64,000 nucleotides of DNA, taken from contig CM061921.1 in NCBI GenBank assembly GCA_031002005.1, forward strand, positions 148,213,283-148,277,282. The letters run 5' to 3'. The notes beneath the pieces were generated by a model, which was not told the DNA's origin, did no database searches, and saw nothing but the letters and a program-made list of their open reading frames with translations. Positions 10,950 to 22,255 of the stretch are shown here, one piece after another. Source of the DNA: Vandiemenella viatica (lineage: Eukaryota; Arthropoda; Insecta; Orthoptera; Morabidae). Position 1 is the stretch's first letter. Every line of letters begins with the position of its first letter. The position numbers and the translations under genes are program-made.

Positions 10950-12700
10950 GTGAGGAATAATTACCATAACTTCAAGTTAACAAGGAATGCTGTCGAAGAG
11001 ATGTGGCATCGATTTATACATTTAGTCAGCGAAGGTATGGAAATAAATATACTGAAGTGGACAATGAAGCGGGAGAATGATCCACCATGGTACACACGCG
11101 AAGTCAAAAGATTATTCAAAAAACGAAGGAGGATACATGCACGCTCAAGGAGGAAGGGGTGTCGTAACAGTTTAAAAACCTTAGCTGAGTTAAGAGGACA
11201 TGTTATGAATGTGATGCATGAGGCGTTCAACGACTGTCATTCTAACTCTTTCTCTAAGAGTCTCACAGAAAACCGGAAGAAATTTTGCTGGTAAGTACTA
11301 AAAGTCAGTTGTACCAACAATATTCCAGCACTAATTTGTGAAGGTTTCGAGGCTAATGAAAGCCGCAACAAAGCTAATGTACTAAGTGCAGTATTCAAAA
11401 ATTCATTTATTGATGAAAATAAGGATATCATTCCCATTTTCCCACATCATGTCGAGTTGGTGATTAAATCATTAAGAATAGATATTGCAGTTATCATAAA
11501 GCAATTAGAGCTCCTGAAGTGGGGAAAAGCACCGGGTCCAGATGGAATTCCAGTAAAAGTATTTTCAGAGTACATCGTGGAAATCGAACCATTTCTGTCT
11601 GATATATTCAGTAAATACTTAGAAAAGCGAAAAGTACCTTTCTACTGGAAAATCGCGCAAGTAACTCCGATTTTCAAGAAAGGTGATCGAAGTTATGCTA
11701 CTAACTACAATCCCATATCTATAACATCTGTTTGTAGTAGAGTTATGTATCTTATTATATGCTCTAACATTATGAATTTTCTAGATGAAATTAATTTGCT
11801 TATAACAAATCAACATGGATTTCAGAAAAAAAGATCATGTTAAATATACCTGGCCCTAGTTATACATGATGTAATGAAAGTTATTGATGCAATTTAAAAA
11901 GTAGATGTAATTTTTTTAAGATTTTCAGAAAGCTTTTGACTCTGTGCCACACAACAGCCTTTTAGTGAAGCTTCGAGCATGTGGTATATCGAATCAGCTT
12001 TGTGAATGGGCCAAAGATTTTTTAACTGGTCAGCCGCAGTATGTCGTTGTTCAAGGAGAAAATTCTTCTAATCTATTTGTTACGTCGTGAGTACAGCAAG
12101 GAAGTGTTATAGGACCAATTCTCTTCTTAATTTTCATAAACGATCTCAGAGACAAAGTGAAAAGCATTTTTAGATTGTTTGCTGATGATGCGGTTGTTTA
12201 TAGAGAAGTAAGGAATTTGGCCGATTGCTTAGAAATTCAGCGTGATCTGGATGTTATTTTGGCATGGTGCGCTGAATGGCAGCTTACACTAAATTGTAAA
12301 AAGGCAGGACAATGAAAATAACTAAAAAGAATCCGATTGTTAAGAAATACAATGTAAATAGTTCAGTAATTGATATGGTTGATTCTGGGAAATATTTAGG
12401 TGTAACAGTATAAAGGAACATGAAATGGGACTTACACATTAATTCGATAGTAGGTAGAGCTAATTATAGGCTGTGATTAATAGGTCGAATCTTGAATAAT
12501 TGTAATGAACAAACAAAGGAGATAGCGTTCAAATCTCTTGTGTGCCCACATTTGGATTATTGTTGTGCCATTTGTTATCTGTTTTGTAAGGAGTTGATTG
12601 ACACTATAGAGAAAGTACATAGAAGATCTGCTCAATTTATGATCGCTACAGTCCTTATGTAAGTATCACAGAACTGAATAGTGGACTGGGCTGGGAGTCT
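10950..12700 (+). pseudogene. Reverse transcriptase region of the CR1-like element
   Basis: Linker 10,950-11,290 (ENDPPWYTREVKRLFKKRRR) is followed by the RT from about 11,457 to 12,700. Seen are KWGKAPGPDGIPVKVF near 11,520, IAQVTPIFKKGD near 11,650, NYNPISITSVCSR near 11,705, NQHGFQKKRSC near 11,810, and FADDAVVYRE with the active-site codons at 12,178-12,189. The C-terminal part includes SGKYLGVTV and the SLVCPHLDYC region near 12,540. There are at least eight stops or frame changes. The FADD catalytic pair itself is preserved. Confidence 0.85.
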
Positions 12701-12984
12701 CTGGTAGATAGATGATGCACATTTCGTTTAAACTTATTGGTTAACATGTTTACTCCCACTTTCACATACTAGTGTAGTGAAATACTTCATCCACCAACCT
12801 ATTTGAGTCAGAATGACAGGAAATATAAGATTATAGAAATAAGGTACGGTACCACATTGATTCTTACATGGATTCTTTTTTCCCTCATACCATTCAGGAT
12901 TGAAATGTACAGCAAAGAGACTAGCATTCTCTGTCACCCACAATTTTGTGAATTGCAGAGTATATATGTAGATCTAGAAGTACA

Positions 12985-14335
12985 TAGTATTTTGCTCTGA
13001 CATTTCCTTTCGATCTATGTATGCATCAAGGTAATTAATATCATTAACTTTTCAGAATTGGACCTGCTAGAAATCCAGCGTTAATGAATCTTGTTCATAA
13101 ATTTTTTGCTTCTATTGTATATAGCATTATGAGATGCAGTGTACCAACTAGAATTGTATAATATGTCAATATTTGGCTGATATTTCATTTTAAACTTAAG
13201 CTCCTAGGATTTGCACGTATAGTTATTAGTTATAAATAAACTATATTAATAATCACATGACGCTGATGGTAGATACTTGATGTCAGGATCTCACAGAAAT
13301 TGCTGTTGCCTTTTCTGAGAACTGTTAGCAACTCCAGATAATTTTTAAAACTTCTTTGCTGGGTTTAGTTAATATTTATTTTAATGTAATTCCATTCTTG
13401 GTGTATTGGATGTACTAGCAAAATTAGCCTAGTTGTTTCTTTCAAAATGCAAACTAGACCGGCAAAACCTAATCAAATGTTGATGGTGGTGTTACCATAC
13501 AACATACTTCATGGCGATAATTTCACTTGGCAGGCATTTGTGTTGGCTATGTCGGATGACAATAGAAGTAAGCAACAACTTTATCGAACTATTATTCCAA
13601 TAGATTTCATACAGCTCCTCATCCATGGTGTCGCATTTCTCGCTGTTGGCTATTCTGTATGAATTTAGCCATCAGCATTTGTTTTCATTTCCTCAGGTTT
13701 ATTATCCATTAATTTAACACACAATCATACATAATACTAGGGGGAAAGTTAATTCACCATACAGGTAGACATGTTAATTATATTGCATTCCTTGTTATCT
13801 ATAATCACATTCACAAATGTTTGTATGAAATTGGTCATGACAAAAATTTTCAGTAGTAGTTTACATCAAGATATGGTTGGTACTACATACTAGTGAGTGA
13901 ATCAATTATGACAGCAACACAACACCAACTAAGGGAGTTAAAAATAAGTATAGGTAACATAATATATTGCCTTGTACCCCATAATATTAGCGCAATAAAT
14001 ATGAACTACTTCCATCAGCTTGAAGTAAAGACACTAATAATACGATGCTCATGAAAGTAACTTTAATTATTAATAAAAACTAAATTCCTCAGTCCTTATG
14101 CTGTAACAATAATTTTTATGATCCTGGCTGCATTTCAAGCTAACCACAATCTCCACTAATTTTACTGCTCAAAAGCTTCTCTCATTCTCGCATTAATACA
14201 ATCACTGTACTTTTCGGTTAAATCCTTTGTCAGAAGAAAATGTTGTGCACTGGATGTGAATATTGATATTGAAGTATTTAGGGCTCCCTACTACAAGAAA
14301 TATTACTGCTGCTATTATTTCCAAAACTTTAAACA
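12985..14335. other. Unassigned spacer
   Basis: AT-rich sequence without recognisable elements. A plus-strand 71-codon open frame at 13,447-13,662 has balanced composition but no motif I know, so I do not call it a gene. Confidence 0.35.
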
Positions 14336-14735
14336 ACAATGTAGATCATACCCCTGCATACAATTCTTGCATATTTTTAACTCAAAATACTTCACAGTTT
14401 GAGGTATATTGTTCATTACCTCTTAAGGTAAATTGTTCCAGTTGTTCACTTTCCTACCTAAAAACGAATATTTACTATCTTCACTAAAAATTAAATCATT
14501 ATCATGGTCTTCTCTTCTCTTCCACAAGCTGTTTCTAAATCTTCAAATCTTATCCAAGACTCATTTCCCGTATATGACTTGTACATGCCCACAAATCTCT
14601 TCACTCACCTTCAATCCTGTAATGATTTCCAATCCAAATCTATTATCATTTTGATTACTGAGTGTCTCCTTTGATAATTTCCGTAGACAAATCTAGGTGA
14701 CCTCCTTTACTGTCCCTACAGGTATAGCATTTGAT
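14335..14735 (-). mobile_element. Jockey-like LINE, C-terminal fragment
   Basis: The minus strand carries the C-terminal end of the same LINE family found at 7660-8965 and 32,764-34,375. On the minus strand it reads KRFVGMYKSYTGNESWIRFE near 14,580, aligning with MGVYRAYTGDEAWKDI in the better copy. It continues with FLGRKVNNWNNLP, a stop, then EVMNNIPQTVKYF near 14,470-14,400. Several stops are present. It is about 400 bp long with no intact RT. Confidence 0.75.
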
Positions 14736-15190
14736 ACCCATATTGGGAATGCCATATTATCCCCACACTACTCAAGGCAAAAACCTGACCAAAGCTGAAT
14801 TTAATTGTGAATGCTCCAGTCAGTTAGAGGCGTCTCTTAGGATATCACAGACTACAATACAACATTTAGGTGTGAGAAAGATATGTTCCAGATGGATTCC
14901 GCATAATTTGACTGAAGTGCAGAAAAAGGGTCGTGTTGATCGGTGTCAGGGAATGTTGAAAAAATTTGAACGAGAATGTTTAAACTCCGTATACAACATT
15001 GTTACAGGAGACAAAACTTAAATATATTCGTATGAACCTGAAAGCAAACAACAGTCTACTGTTTGGATGTTTGATGATGAACCCAATCCCACTAAAGTTG
15101 TTCGTTCATGCAGCACTTCCGAGAAAATGATCGCTTATTTCTTCGGTTGTACTGGACACGGTGCACTTTGCTTCGAACTTGTTCGTTTCT
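14735..15190 (+). pseudogene. Mariner transposase fragment (SETMAR-like)
   Basis: This is the middle third of a mariner transposase. It reads KICSRWIPHNLTEVQKKGRV near 14,880-14,935, then QGMLKKFERE and IVTGDKT near 15,000, where the family has IVTGDETW with the first catalytic aspartate. After a stop it continues YSYEPESKQQSTVWMFDDEP near 15,030-15,075. The match ends at about 15,190, where the frame runs directly into an RTE-like endonuclease. The helix-turn-helix region and the C-terminal D34D part are missing. Confidence 0.85.
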
Positions 15191-15873
15191 GTTTCAATTT
15201 TTGTAAAAACTTAAAAGGCAACCCTCGTATCACCATTATGGGAGACTGGAATGCTGAAGTAGATGAAGGAAAACAAGAAGATATAATAAGAAAATTTGGA
15301 TTAGGGATAAGAAACGAGAGGGGTGAAAGACTAATTCACTTTTGTAAAGAAAATTCACTAATTGTGGGTAACACCCCATTTGAAAATCATAAAAGGAGAC
15401 ATTATACATGGATCTCTAACTTAAATGAAGAAAGGTACCAGCTGGAGTATATTCTGATACAAAAAAGGTTTAGGAACTGCATGAAGAATGCTAAAGCTTA
15501 TTCAGGAGCAGATATAAATTCAGATCATAACCTCGTAGCAGGAGAAATACAAGTAAAATTGAAAAAAGTGAAGAGAGGAAAAGCAAGAGAAAGACTGAAC
15601 TTAGGAAAACTAAAGGAGGAAGGTGAGGCTTTGGAGCTAGAAGAAAGGTTTTTGCAAAACTACAAAGGAGGAAAATTTGAAGAATGTATAAATGAAAAAT
15701 GGATAAAAATGAAGGAAGAGCTCATTACAGCCACCAAAGAAACTCTAGGAATTAGAGAGTCCAAAGGTATTAGTAAAGAATGGGTAACAGAAAAAATGCT
15801 GGAAAAGATGGAAGAACGGAGGAAGTGGAAAAATTCTAGAAGTGAAGAAGGAAAAAGCGGTACAGGAAACTGA
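15067..15873 (+). pseudogene. Chimeric open frame: mariner fragment fused to RTE endonuclease
   Basis: A 268-codon open frame. Its first ~40 residues are mariner transposase (DDEPNPTKVVRSCSTSEKM). The rest is the C-terminal half of an APE-type endonuclease: IMGDWNAEVDEGKQEDII near 15,237, KFGLGIRNERGERLIHFCKE, RRHYTWISN, and ADINSDHNLVAG near 15,515 with the final SDH catalytic motif. A lysine- and glutamate-rich linker follows. The start codon is only the first ATG of the open stretch. The fusion is probably an accident of insertion and nothing shows expression. Confidence 0.7.
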
Positions 15874-17685
15874 ACAATGAACTAAGAAGAGAAACTGAAC
15901 AAGCAAGAGAAAGATAGATGAAAGAGAAATGCAAGGAAATAGAAAAACTGGAGATAGAGGGAAAATATGAAATGATGTACAAAATGGCTTCTGAGATTGC
16001 CTTTGAAAGGAAGAGAAACAAGAACAACATGGAAATAGAAAGAGAGGATGGCACATTACTCAAAGAACCACATGAGGTGCTGAGTAGGTGGCAAGAATAT
16101 ATTGAATGCTTATATAAGGGAGATCAAACACCACATAAAATTGAAGAAGAGGCACAGGTAACAGAAGATGGAAAGGGGTATGAGATCCTAGAGTCAGAGG
16201 TAGGAATGGCTCTGGAGGAGATGAAGAATCAGAAGGCATGTGGAATCGATAATTTACCTGCCGAATTGTTGAAGAGTATAGGAAAAAAGGAAGAAGGGAG
16301 ATAGTACACCTTTTTAATAAGATATATGACAAAGGGGAATGGCCAGATGACTTTCTCGCAATGGTAATGATACCAATTCAGAAAAAAATGAATACTAATA
16401 AATGTGAAGAGCATAGGACTATCAGCCTAATTTCACATGCATCTAAAGTGTGGTTGAGAGTGCTGAACAGAAGGCTATATGGAAAGTTAGATAGATTGAT
16501 TGGAGAAGAACAGTTTGTATTTAGGAAAGGAACAAGGGATGCTATCAGCCTGTTAAGAATCATAGGGGAAAGATATATTGAGAAAGGAAGAAACATCTAT
16601 GCCGTCTTTATTGACTTGTAAAAAGCTTTTGATAGGGTGCAATGGAAGAAGCTAATGGATATGTTGAAGAGCAAAGGCATAGATTGGAAGGAGAGAAGGT
16701 TGATACAGAACCTATATTTACAACGGAAAGTTCCAATAAAGATCGGAAACGAAATGTCAGGAGAAAGCAGCATTGGGAGAGGCATAAGACAAGTTTGTTG
16801 CCTTTCCCCATTATTGTTCAATTTATACTTAGAAGAAATTATTGGAAAAGGCTTAAATGGAAAAAGAGGAGTGCTCATTGGTGGCAAGAGAATTGAGTGC
16901 ATACGAGTTGCTGATGATATTTTATTGTTGGCAGAAAGCGAACAAACTCTAAACAGAATGCTGAAAGATCTAGATGAAGCTTGGCAAGAGTTTGGAATGA
17001 AAATAAATGCAGCAAAAACTAAGAGTATGGTGATTGGAAAAGGAAGACTATTAATAAATATTAAGTTAGGAAGAGCTGATATCAGGCAAGTAAGTTCATT
17101 CAAATATCTTGGGAGTATGATCACCAAAGGTTTGGGATGCCATCAGGAGATAAAATCTCACATTGCCGTATTGAAGGAAGCATTTAATAGGAAAAGGAGG
17201 ATACTAACTGGAAAAATAGACAAAATACTTAGGAAAAGACTCAGTAAATGTTTTGTATGGAATGTGGCTCTTTATGGGCCGGAGACATGGACACTGAAAT
17301 GAGAGGATGAAAAGGGGTTAGAAGGATTTGAGATGTGGATTTGGAGGAGGATGGTGAAGATTACCTGGGTGGATAAAATAAGTAATGTTGAAGTCCTGGA
17401 CAGGGTCAGTGAAAGCAGAAAAATTCTCCAAGTAATAAAGGAGAGAAAGAAAAACTGGATGGGACAATTGTTGAGAGGGTAGTGCCTGATAAAAGACGCC
17501 TTGGAAGGTCTAGTCTGTGGGAGGAGAATAAGAGGAAGAAGGAGATACAAAATTATAGACAACATCAAGGAAGACGGCAACTATATGGTTCTAAAGAGAA
17601 AGGCAGAAGATAGAAGAGCATGGAGAGCAGTCAAGTGAAAACGTGCCCAACAGCAGTAAACTGATCATGATGATGATGATGACTT
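15198..17685 (+). mobile_element. RTE-like non-LTR retrotransposon, 5' truncated, with trinucleotide tail
   Basis: Starts inside the endonuclease domain and runs through RT to a 3' tail of repeated ATG units at 17,664-17,683. A trinucleotide tail instead of poly(A), a single endonuclease-RT polyprotein and a very compact 3' region fit the RTE clade. Most of the polyprotein is still readable in long open stretches (15,067-15,873; 15,918-16,304; 16,637-17,302), which suggests a younger insertion than its neighbours. Confidence 0.85.
15918..17302 (+). pseudogene. Reverse transcriptase region of the RTE-like element
   Basis: The RT spans linker EVLSRWQEYIECLYKGD near 16,075 and MKNQKACGIDNLPAELLKS near 16,220-16,280. 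Next are a frameshift near 16,300 and EHRTISLISHASKVWLRVL near 16,410. YAVFIDL, a stop, then KAFDRVQWKKL follow near 16,600-16,650. The active site reads VADDILLLAES, with VADD at 16,908-16,919, an unusual valine where the family normally has F or Y. The thumb and C-terminal region follow (SSFKYLGSMITKG near 17,090; ALYGPETWTLK near 17,270). Two frameshifts and two stops are the main lesions. Confidence 0.85.
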
Positions 17686-17754
17686 TTATTTCCAGCTGCT
17701 TCATTGCTCAGAATCCTTAAATTTCCCTGCCTCTTCTTAAATTAGAAAAATAAA

Positions 17755-19115
17755 AGTTTATAAATAACTGTTTATTCTTTTGTTCACTAAAACATAATCA
17801 ATCAAGGCACTCCGTGTATGTTTAGGAATGATTTTTTTTTCCGGAAGAAGTTGTCTGTAATGTGTAATTTATTATAGCTGCAAAATTCTCTCAATTTAAT
17901 CCCATTTTTGTTAAGTCAATCCTCTCCAAAATGCCTGTCCACATTTTCAATTTCCTGATTGCCTACTCTGGCATTAAGATCTCCCACTAAAATTAGATAG
18001 TTCGATTTATTTGTTTGGTCAGTCTCTATCTGTAGGACAATAGGGTTTTCAGAGGTAGTGACTATCAACAGACCACATTCTTCTAATAAGTAAAATAGTA
18101 ATTTGGACAAGGTGGAGGAAAAGTGACATAAAAATGAAAGAAAGTAAACATCCTGAAAAGTTAAAACTTGGCCTGTTGCAGAAAGACAATATTAAAGATC
18201 TATACCAAAAAGGCTGACTAAATGTCTATTACAGAAACCAACAGAAGTAGACATAAATACAGAATGGCAGAATATAAAAGAAAGTGTCACAAAAATAGTA
18301 GCTGAAGTATAAGGTAAAACAAGAGTAAGTGGAAAAAGAAAGGGTTTTAAGATATGCAATGAAAGAATAAAAGAAGCAGTGGAAGAGAAATGCAAGACTT
18401 ATTTGGGATTTATGCAGAAGAGTACAGATGAATCAAGAGAATAACATAAGAAAAAAAAAAAACATATCAATGGTAAGGAACGCACATAGAGAAAGCGGTG
18501 ATAAATTTGTCAGTCGGATAGAAAGCGACGTTTATGGGCGCTTGGACTTTTCCTTTAAAATACTAAGGAGTTTGAACAGACCAGAAAGATACACTGCACA
18601 TATCAAAGTAATAGAACTACAAGAATGGATAAAACACTACAATAGCTTCTGGTTTAATTACAAAGGGATGGTACAAGAAGATCCATTAACAGAAACAAGA
18701 TGACTAGATCACATAAAGATAGAAGAATTAAATGAAGCGTTAAGCAAAACAAAAAATAAAAACAGAAAAGAGGCTGGACCAAAAGGAATAGCTGCAGAAT
18801 TACTTAAGAATAGAGGAATGCTATTGAGGCATCGGCTTTTACATCTAATAAACATGCACTGGTTTAAAGGTAAAATACCTGAACAGTGGCAAATAGTAAC
18901 TATAATCTCTTATTTTCAAGAAAAGAGACAGGACTGACAAAATAATTACAGAGGAATATGTATTTTGAATGCAGGATATAAAATCAATGCCAAGATAATT
19001 AATGCTAGATTGCAATCAATAGCAGAAGCCAAACAACCAGAATTTCAAAATGGATTTAGGCTAGGACATGAGATGGCACGTTACATTTTTTTTAAAAAAT
19101 TAGACATGCCGAACC
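17755..19115 (+). mobile_element. Non-LTR retrotransposon with inverted 5' segment
   Basis: Two parts of one LINE lie head to head. On the minus strand, 18,110 down to about 17,760 encodes an endonuclease piece (NYLILVGDLNARVGNQEIEN, HFGED, then REFCSYNKLHITDNF, ending LIDYVLVNKRI). On the plus strand, from about 18,120 to 19,115, the linker and RT begin (KLGLLQKDNIKDLYQK, KEAGPKGIAAELLK, NYRGICILNAGYKINAKII near 18,945-19,000). The order and orientation fit a 5' inversion of the kind explained by twin priming. The RT is cut off before its active site. Many stops are present. Confidence 0.7.
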
Positions 19116-19169
19116 TAGACTTTAATTCGATTACAGATATCACCCAGAATTTTTCAAGGATGTGACAGT

Positions 19170-20800
19170 TCTTATTGTTTTGATGGTTTGAAATAAAGCT
19201 GGTTTTATTAGGATTGCACACATGTAACCACATCGCTCGTTAATAAAATAATTCTAATTTTGTTCTGTCAAGTGAGTTTCAAATTAAAAATGTGGTGTGA
19301 AATTACACCATAGAATAAACTTACAAGGATTATTGAAAATGTTTTTCCAATTAGTTTTCATTATTCGGTGAGTAACAGAAATCTTTTTAAGCAGATCAAG
19401 GAATCATTTCCTGGTAATTTAGAAAGAAAGGTGACAGAACTGCAGTATAGGGACAAAAATGCAGCTCCTCTTCATGTTTTTTTACATGGCAGGTACAGTT
19501 TGTTCTATTTTATCAAATAATGAACAGTGATGAATGAGATAAAGAGAATGTTTCTAGTGAAACCTCAAGAAGGAAGGGACCACTGACTGTACCTGAAAAG
19601 CAGGTTTTTCCTGATAATTCATTATTTGAATAAGTGGCTAGTGTCAAAAGCCACGGCAGGCTACATGGGGAGGGGGTGAGATTCAAGGAAGGGCAAAATG
19701 TAACCACATAGTTTACGGACACTCCTTCTTACATGCATGTGATAATAGTTCAGCATAATTGTTTTTATACCTAATCTCCTCTGACAGAGTGTCTAACATG
19801 TTGATTTTGCTTCCTTTGATCTCAGTATATATTTTATTGCTATCCTGCAACTTTATGTGGTTTATTTCACTGTGCATGATACTAGTATCTAGCTTGTTTT
19901 ACTTATTAAATAATGGATCATTTTGAACAAAATTTCTTTATTTTAGATACTCAACTGATAGAACATTTATGCATCTCAGGATAGTCTTCAGTGCCATTCC
20001 ATGAGTTTTGACAGCGATGATGGTGAAGAAATTGTTGAGAATCTGGACTTTGTAAAAAAAACTTTGTTTTGAAATGTTGAGAGTTTTTAAATGAGAGTTA
20101 TTAGATAGGTTTCTGACTGTGATTTTTGAGAATTTGGCTAATAACAATGTACAAAAGAACATGGACATTATGTGAATGTGAAATAAATACAGTGTGTAAA
20201 GTACTGCTTGTTTGTTGTATGCAGCTAGAGTCATTAATTGTGAGATATTGTCTTCATAGTTCCACAAGGCTATAAATTGTGTAAGAAAATGTTCATTGGC
20301 TAACTTAAGAGGACTGGATGCACTAATTTTTCAAAAGTGACAAATCTGAATCAACAGTACCCCTAGGCTGTCAGTTTGATACCGGGTAAAGTATAATGTA
20401 AAAGAGTGACTTTTTTGTTTTGTTTATTTTACATGTATAAACATTATCAGATATATGTGTGTATGTAATTTTTTCATATTTATATTGCCAGCTCTCAACT
20501 TGTTTTATTGAAATTTAATGAAGAATGTACCAAGTTTGATAAAATTATATTTTTTCAGCAACACAATTGCTTTCCTAATTTATCATAAACTAAGGACAAT
20601 GATGTTTATCTAAACCAATCACACATGTTTTTACTCCAAATTGAAAAAAAAAATCACAAGATATTTCCGAATTATAAAATGAAAATTCATCTCTCAGGTG
20701 GTAGTAAATCAATTTTGTTTTGTATAACATCTCAAAGGTAAAAATAACACTAGAGATTGTTTTATTTCTTTTCTTTGGTAAAATCAGAATATAAATATGC
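19170..20800. other. Unassigned spacer
   Basis: AT-rich DNA with no recognisable element. Short open frames (minus strand 19,513-19,722 and 19,938-20,267) show no motifs and look like chance. Confidence 0.35.
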
Positions 20801-21510
20801 TCTCTCTATGTGTGGTGGGGGATTTCAATCCTGCAGATGACATTAGAGCAGATTGGCTGGCTGAGTGGTTATTTACTGATTATCTATCAGGCCTAGTATT
20901 GACTATCCTACACCAAAACGGACTTCTTTATTAATGTTTCTTCTTTGCCAGGATTACAATCTTACTGTCTCTGACACCAGATAATATTTTATAGAAAGCA
21001 GCATTACCAAATTGCGTAAGTTGATAAGTTACTGATGGAACCTAAATATCTTTTGAGGATGTTATGTTTTTAAAATGAGGTCTTGAATGAGCTCTTCAAG
21101 ACCTGAGTGTTGTTGGTCTGATAATGCTTTGAACTGCATTCCTAAATGAGGACAATTGGTACAAGTGAAGTTCTGATTTATTATGAGTTTATAGTATACT
21201 ATTATTCACAGGTATACAATGCAGAACTGTAACTTCTATCCGCGCAGCTAGTTAGAACAATACTGCTGCTAGTCTGAATTTAGAGAACACTGCCAGAGTG
21301 GGGGTAAAAGTGTTTCAATTGGTAGTGTGCTTAATCCGTATGTGTACTGCTTCTAATGCATCTAGCCAGTGACTGACTGACTCACTGCTTCTGCTGACTG
21401 TTATCACATGCCGGCTTTGTATTGCGCACCGAGCTGCCTCCAGCCATCGAGCTAAATTCATTATGCAACTATCAAGTATTACAGGGATTTTTGGTCCCCT
21501 TACAACTCCA
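20800..21510 (-). repeat. Probable LTR (left copy, 3' LTR) of the composite Ty3/gypsy element
   Basis: About 700 bp that matches, in the same orientation, the two halves of 30,255-32,440 around its insertions. On the minus strand it begins TGTAAGGGGACCAAAAATCC and ends close to CCACACA, giving the TG...CA form of an LTR. Just inside it, on the side facing the integrase, the minus strand reads AAAGGCGTGGAG, a plausible polypurine tract. Boundaries are within about 20 bp. It could instead be an unrelated dispersed repeat, but its placement on the 3' side of a minus-strand gypsy pol favours the LTR reading. Confidence 0.6.
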
Positions 21511-22135
21511 CGCCTTTAAACACTTGTTGCTCTCCCAGTACTATTTACAAGTATTTGGTTGTAGTAAATAAATACCCAAAGTACATTACACTTTGTTTAT
21601 TCTCCTGTGTGCACTCTAATAACATTATAAAACAGGCATGGTTTCAATCCAAAGATATTAGGTACAAATGTAAACAAATGTTCCAACGATTAAACTCGCA
21701 CACTTCCCAGAACCACTGACTGACAACTCTCTCTGCTTGCCACCTCTGTGCAGTTAAATAACCACATTAGAAACATCTGGAATTGTTCAAAAAGTTCTGA
21801 CCAATGTATCTCAAATTCTAATAATACTTAAACAATTAAATCGATACAAAAACCTCCAGCATTAGTACAAAATTATTCAAAATCATCATGAAATACACGG
21901 AAATGAAAATTAAGTATATTTAAAAGTATTTTTAAAAAAATAAAAATTATCTACATGAACCAGTCCAAACCAACGCTAACAGTCCACCAAACAACGAAGC
22001 TCACATCGACACTTAGAATTACAAACTTTTTAATCAATGTTTCATGCATTATACTGTCCTTTAACATAGTAATCATATTTACATCGTTTTCAGAAAAATT
22101 GGTTTACAGTTGGTATTAAAACATCTTTCAGACAT
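21510..22135. other. Unassigned internal region of the composite gypsy element
   Basis: AT-rich DNA between the proposed 3' LTR and an inserted LINE. No open frame of note. If the gypsy interpretation is right, this is part of the segment between integrase and 3' LTR. Confidence 0.3.
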
Positions 22136-22255
22136 AAAAGGGAATTGTAAGTAATAGTTAGGAATACTGATAATATGCTTCTCAAACAGCATTACAAAAC
22201 TTACTGTATGATATTAACCAAAGCAATAAAAGAAGCTAAATGTTGGCCATAAACG

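Larger units (their letters stand above)
9440..12985 (+). mobile_element. CR1-like non-LTR retrotransposon, nearly full length, decayed
   Basis: This element carries in order an SGNH-esterase-like first region, an apurinic-type endonuclease, a reverse transcriptase and a 3' end rich in TGTAGA. An esterase domain upstream of the endonuclease is known from CR1/L2-type elements and is the main reason for the clade call. The 3' end near 12,935-12,985 reads TTGTGAATTGCAGAGTATAT then TGTAGATCTAGAAG, a degenerate short-repeat tail rather than poly(A). A SINE interrupts the endonuclease at about 10,162-10,403. Stops and frameshifts occur throughout. Confidence 0.85.

Noticed and set aside
16597..17127. 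176-codon minus-strand frame opposite the RTE reverse transcriptase
   Set aside because: It is antisense to a clearly coding RT and has the biased composition of a shadow frame.
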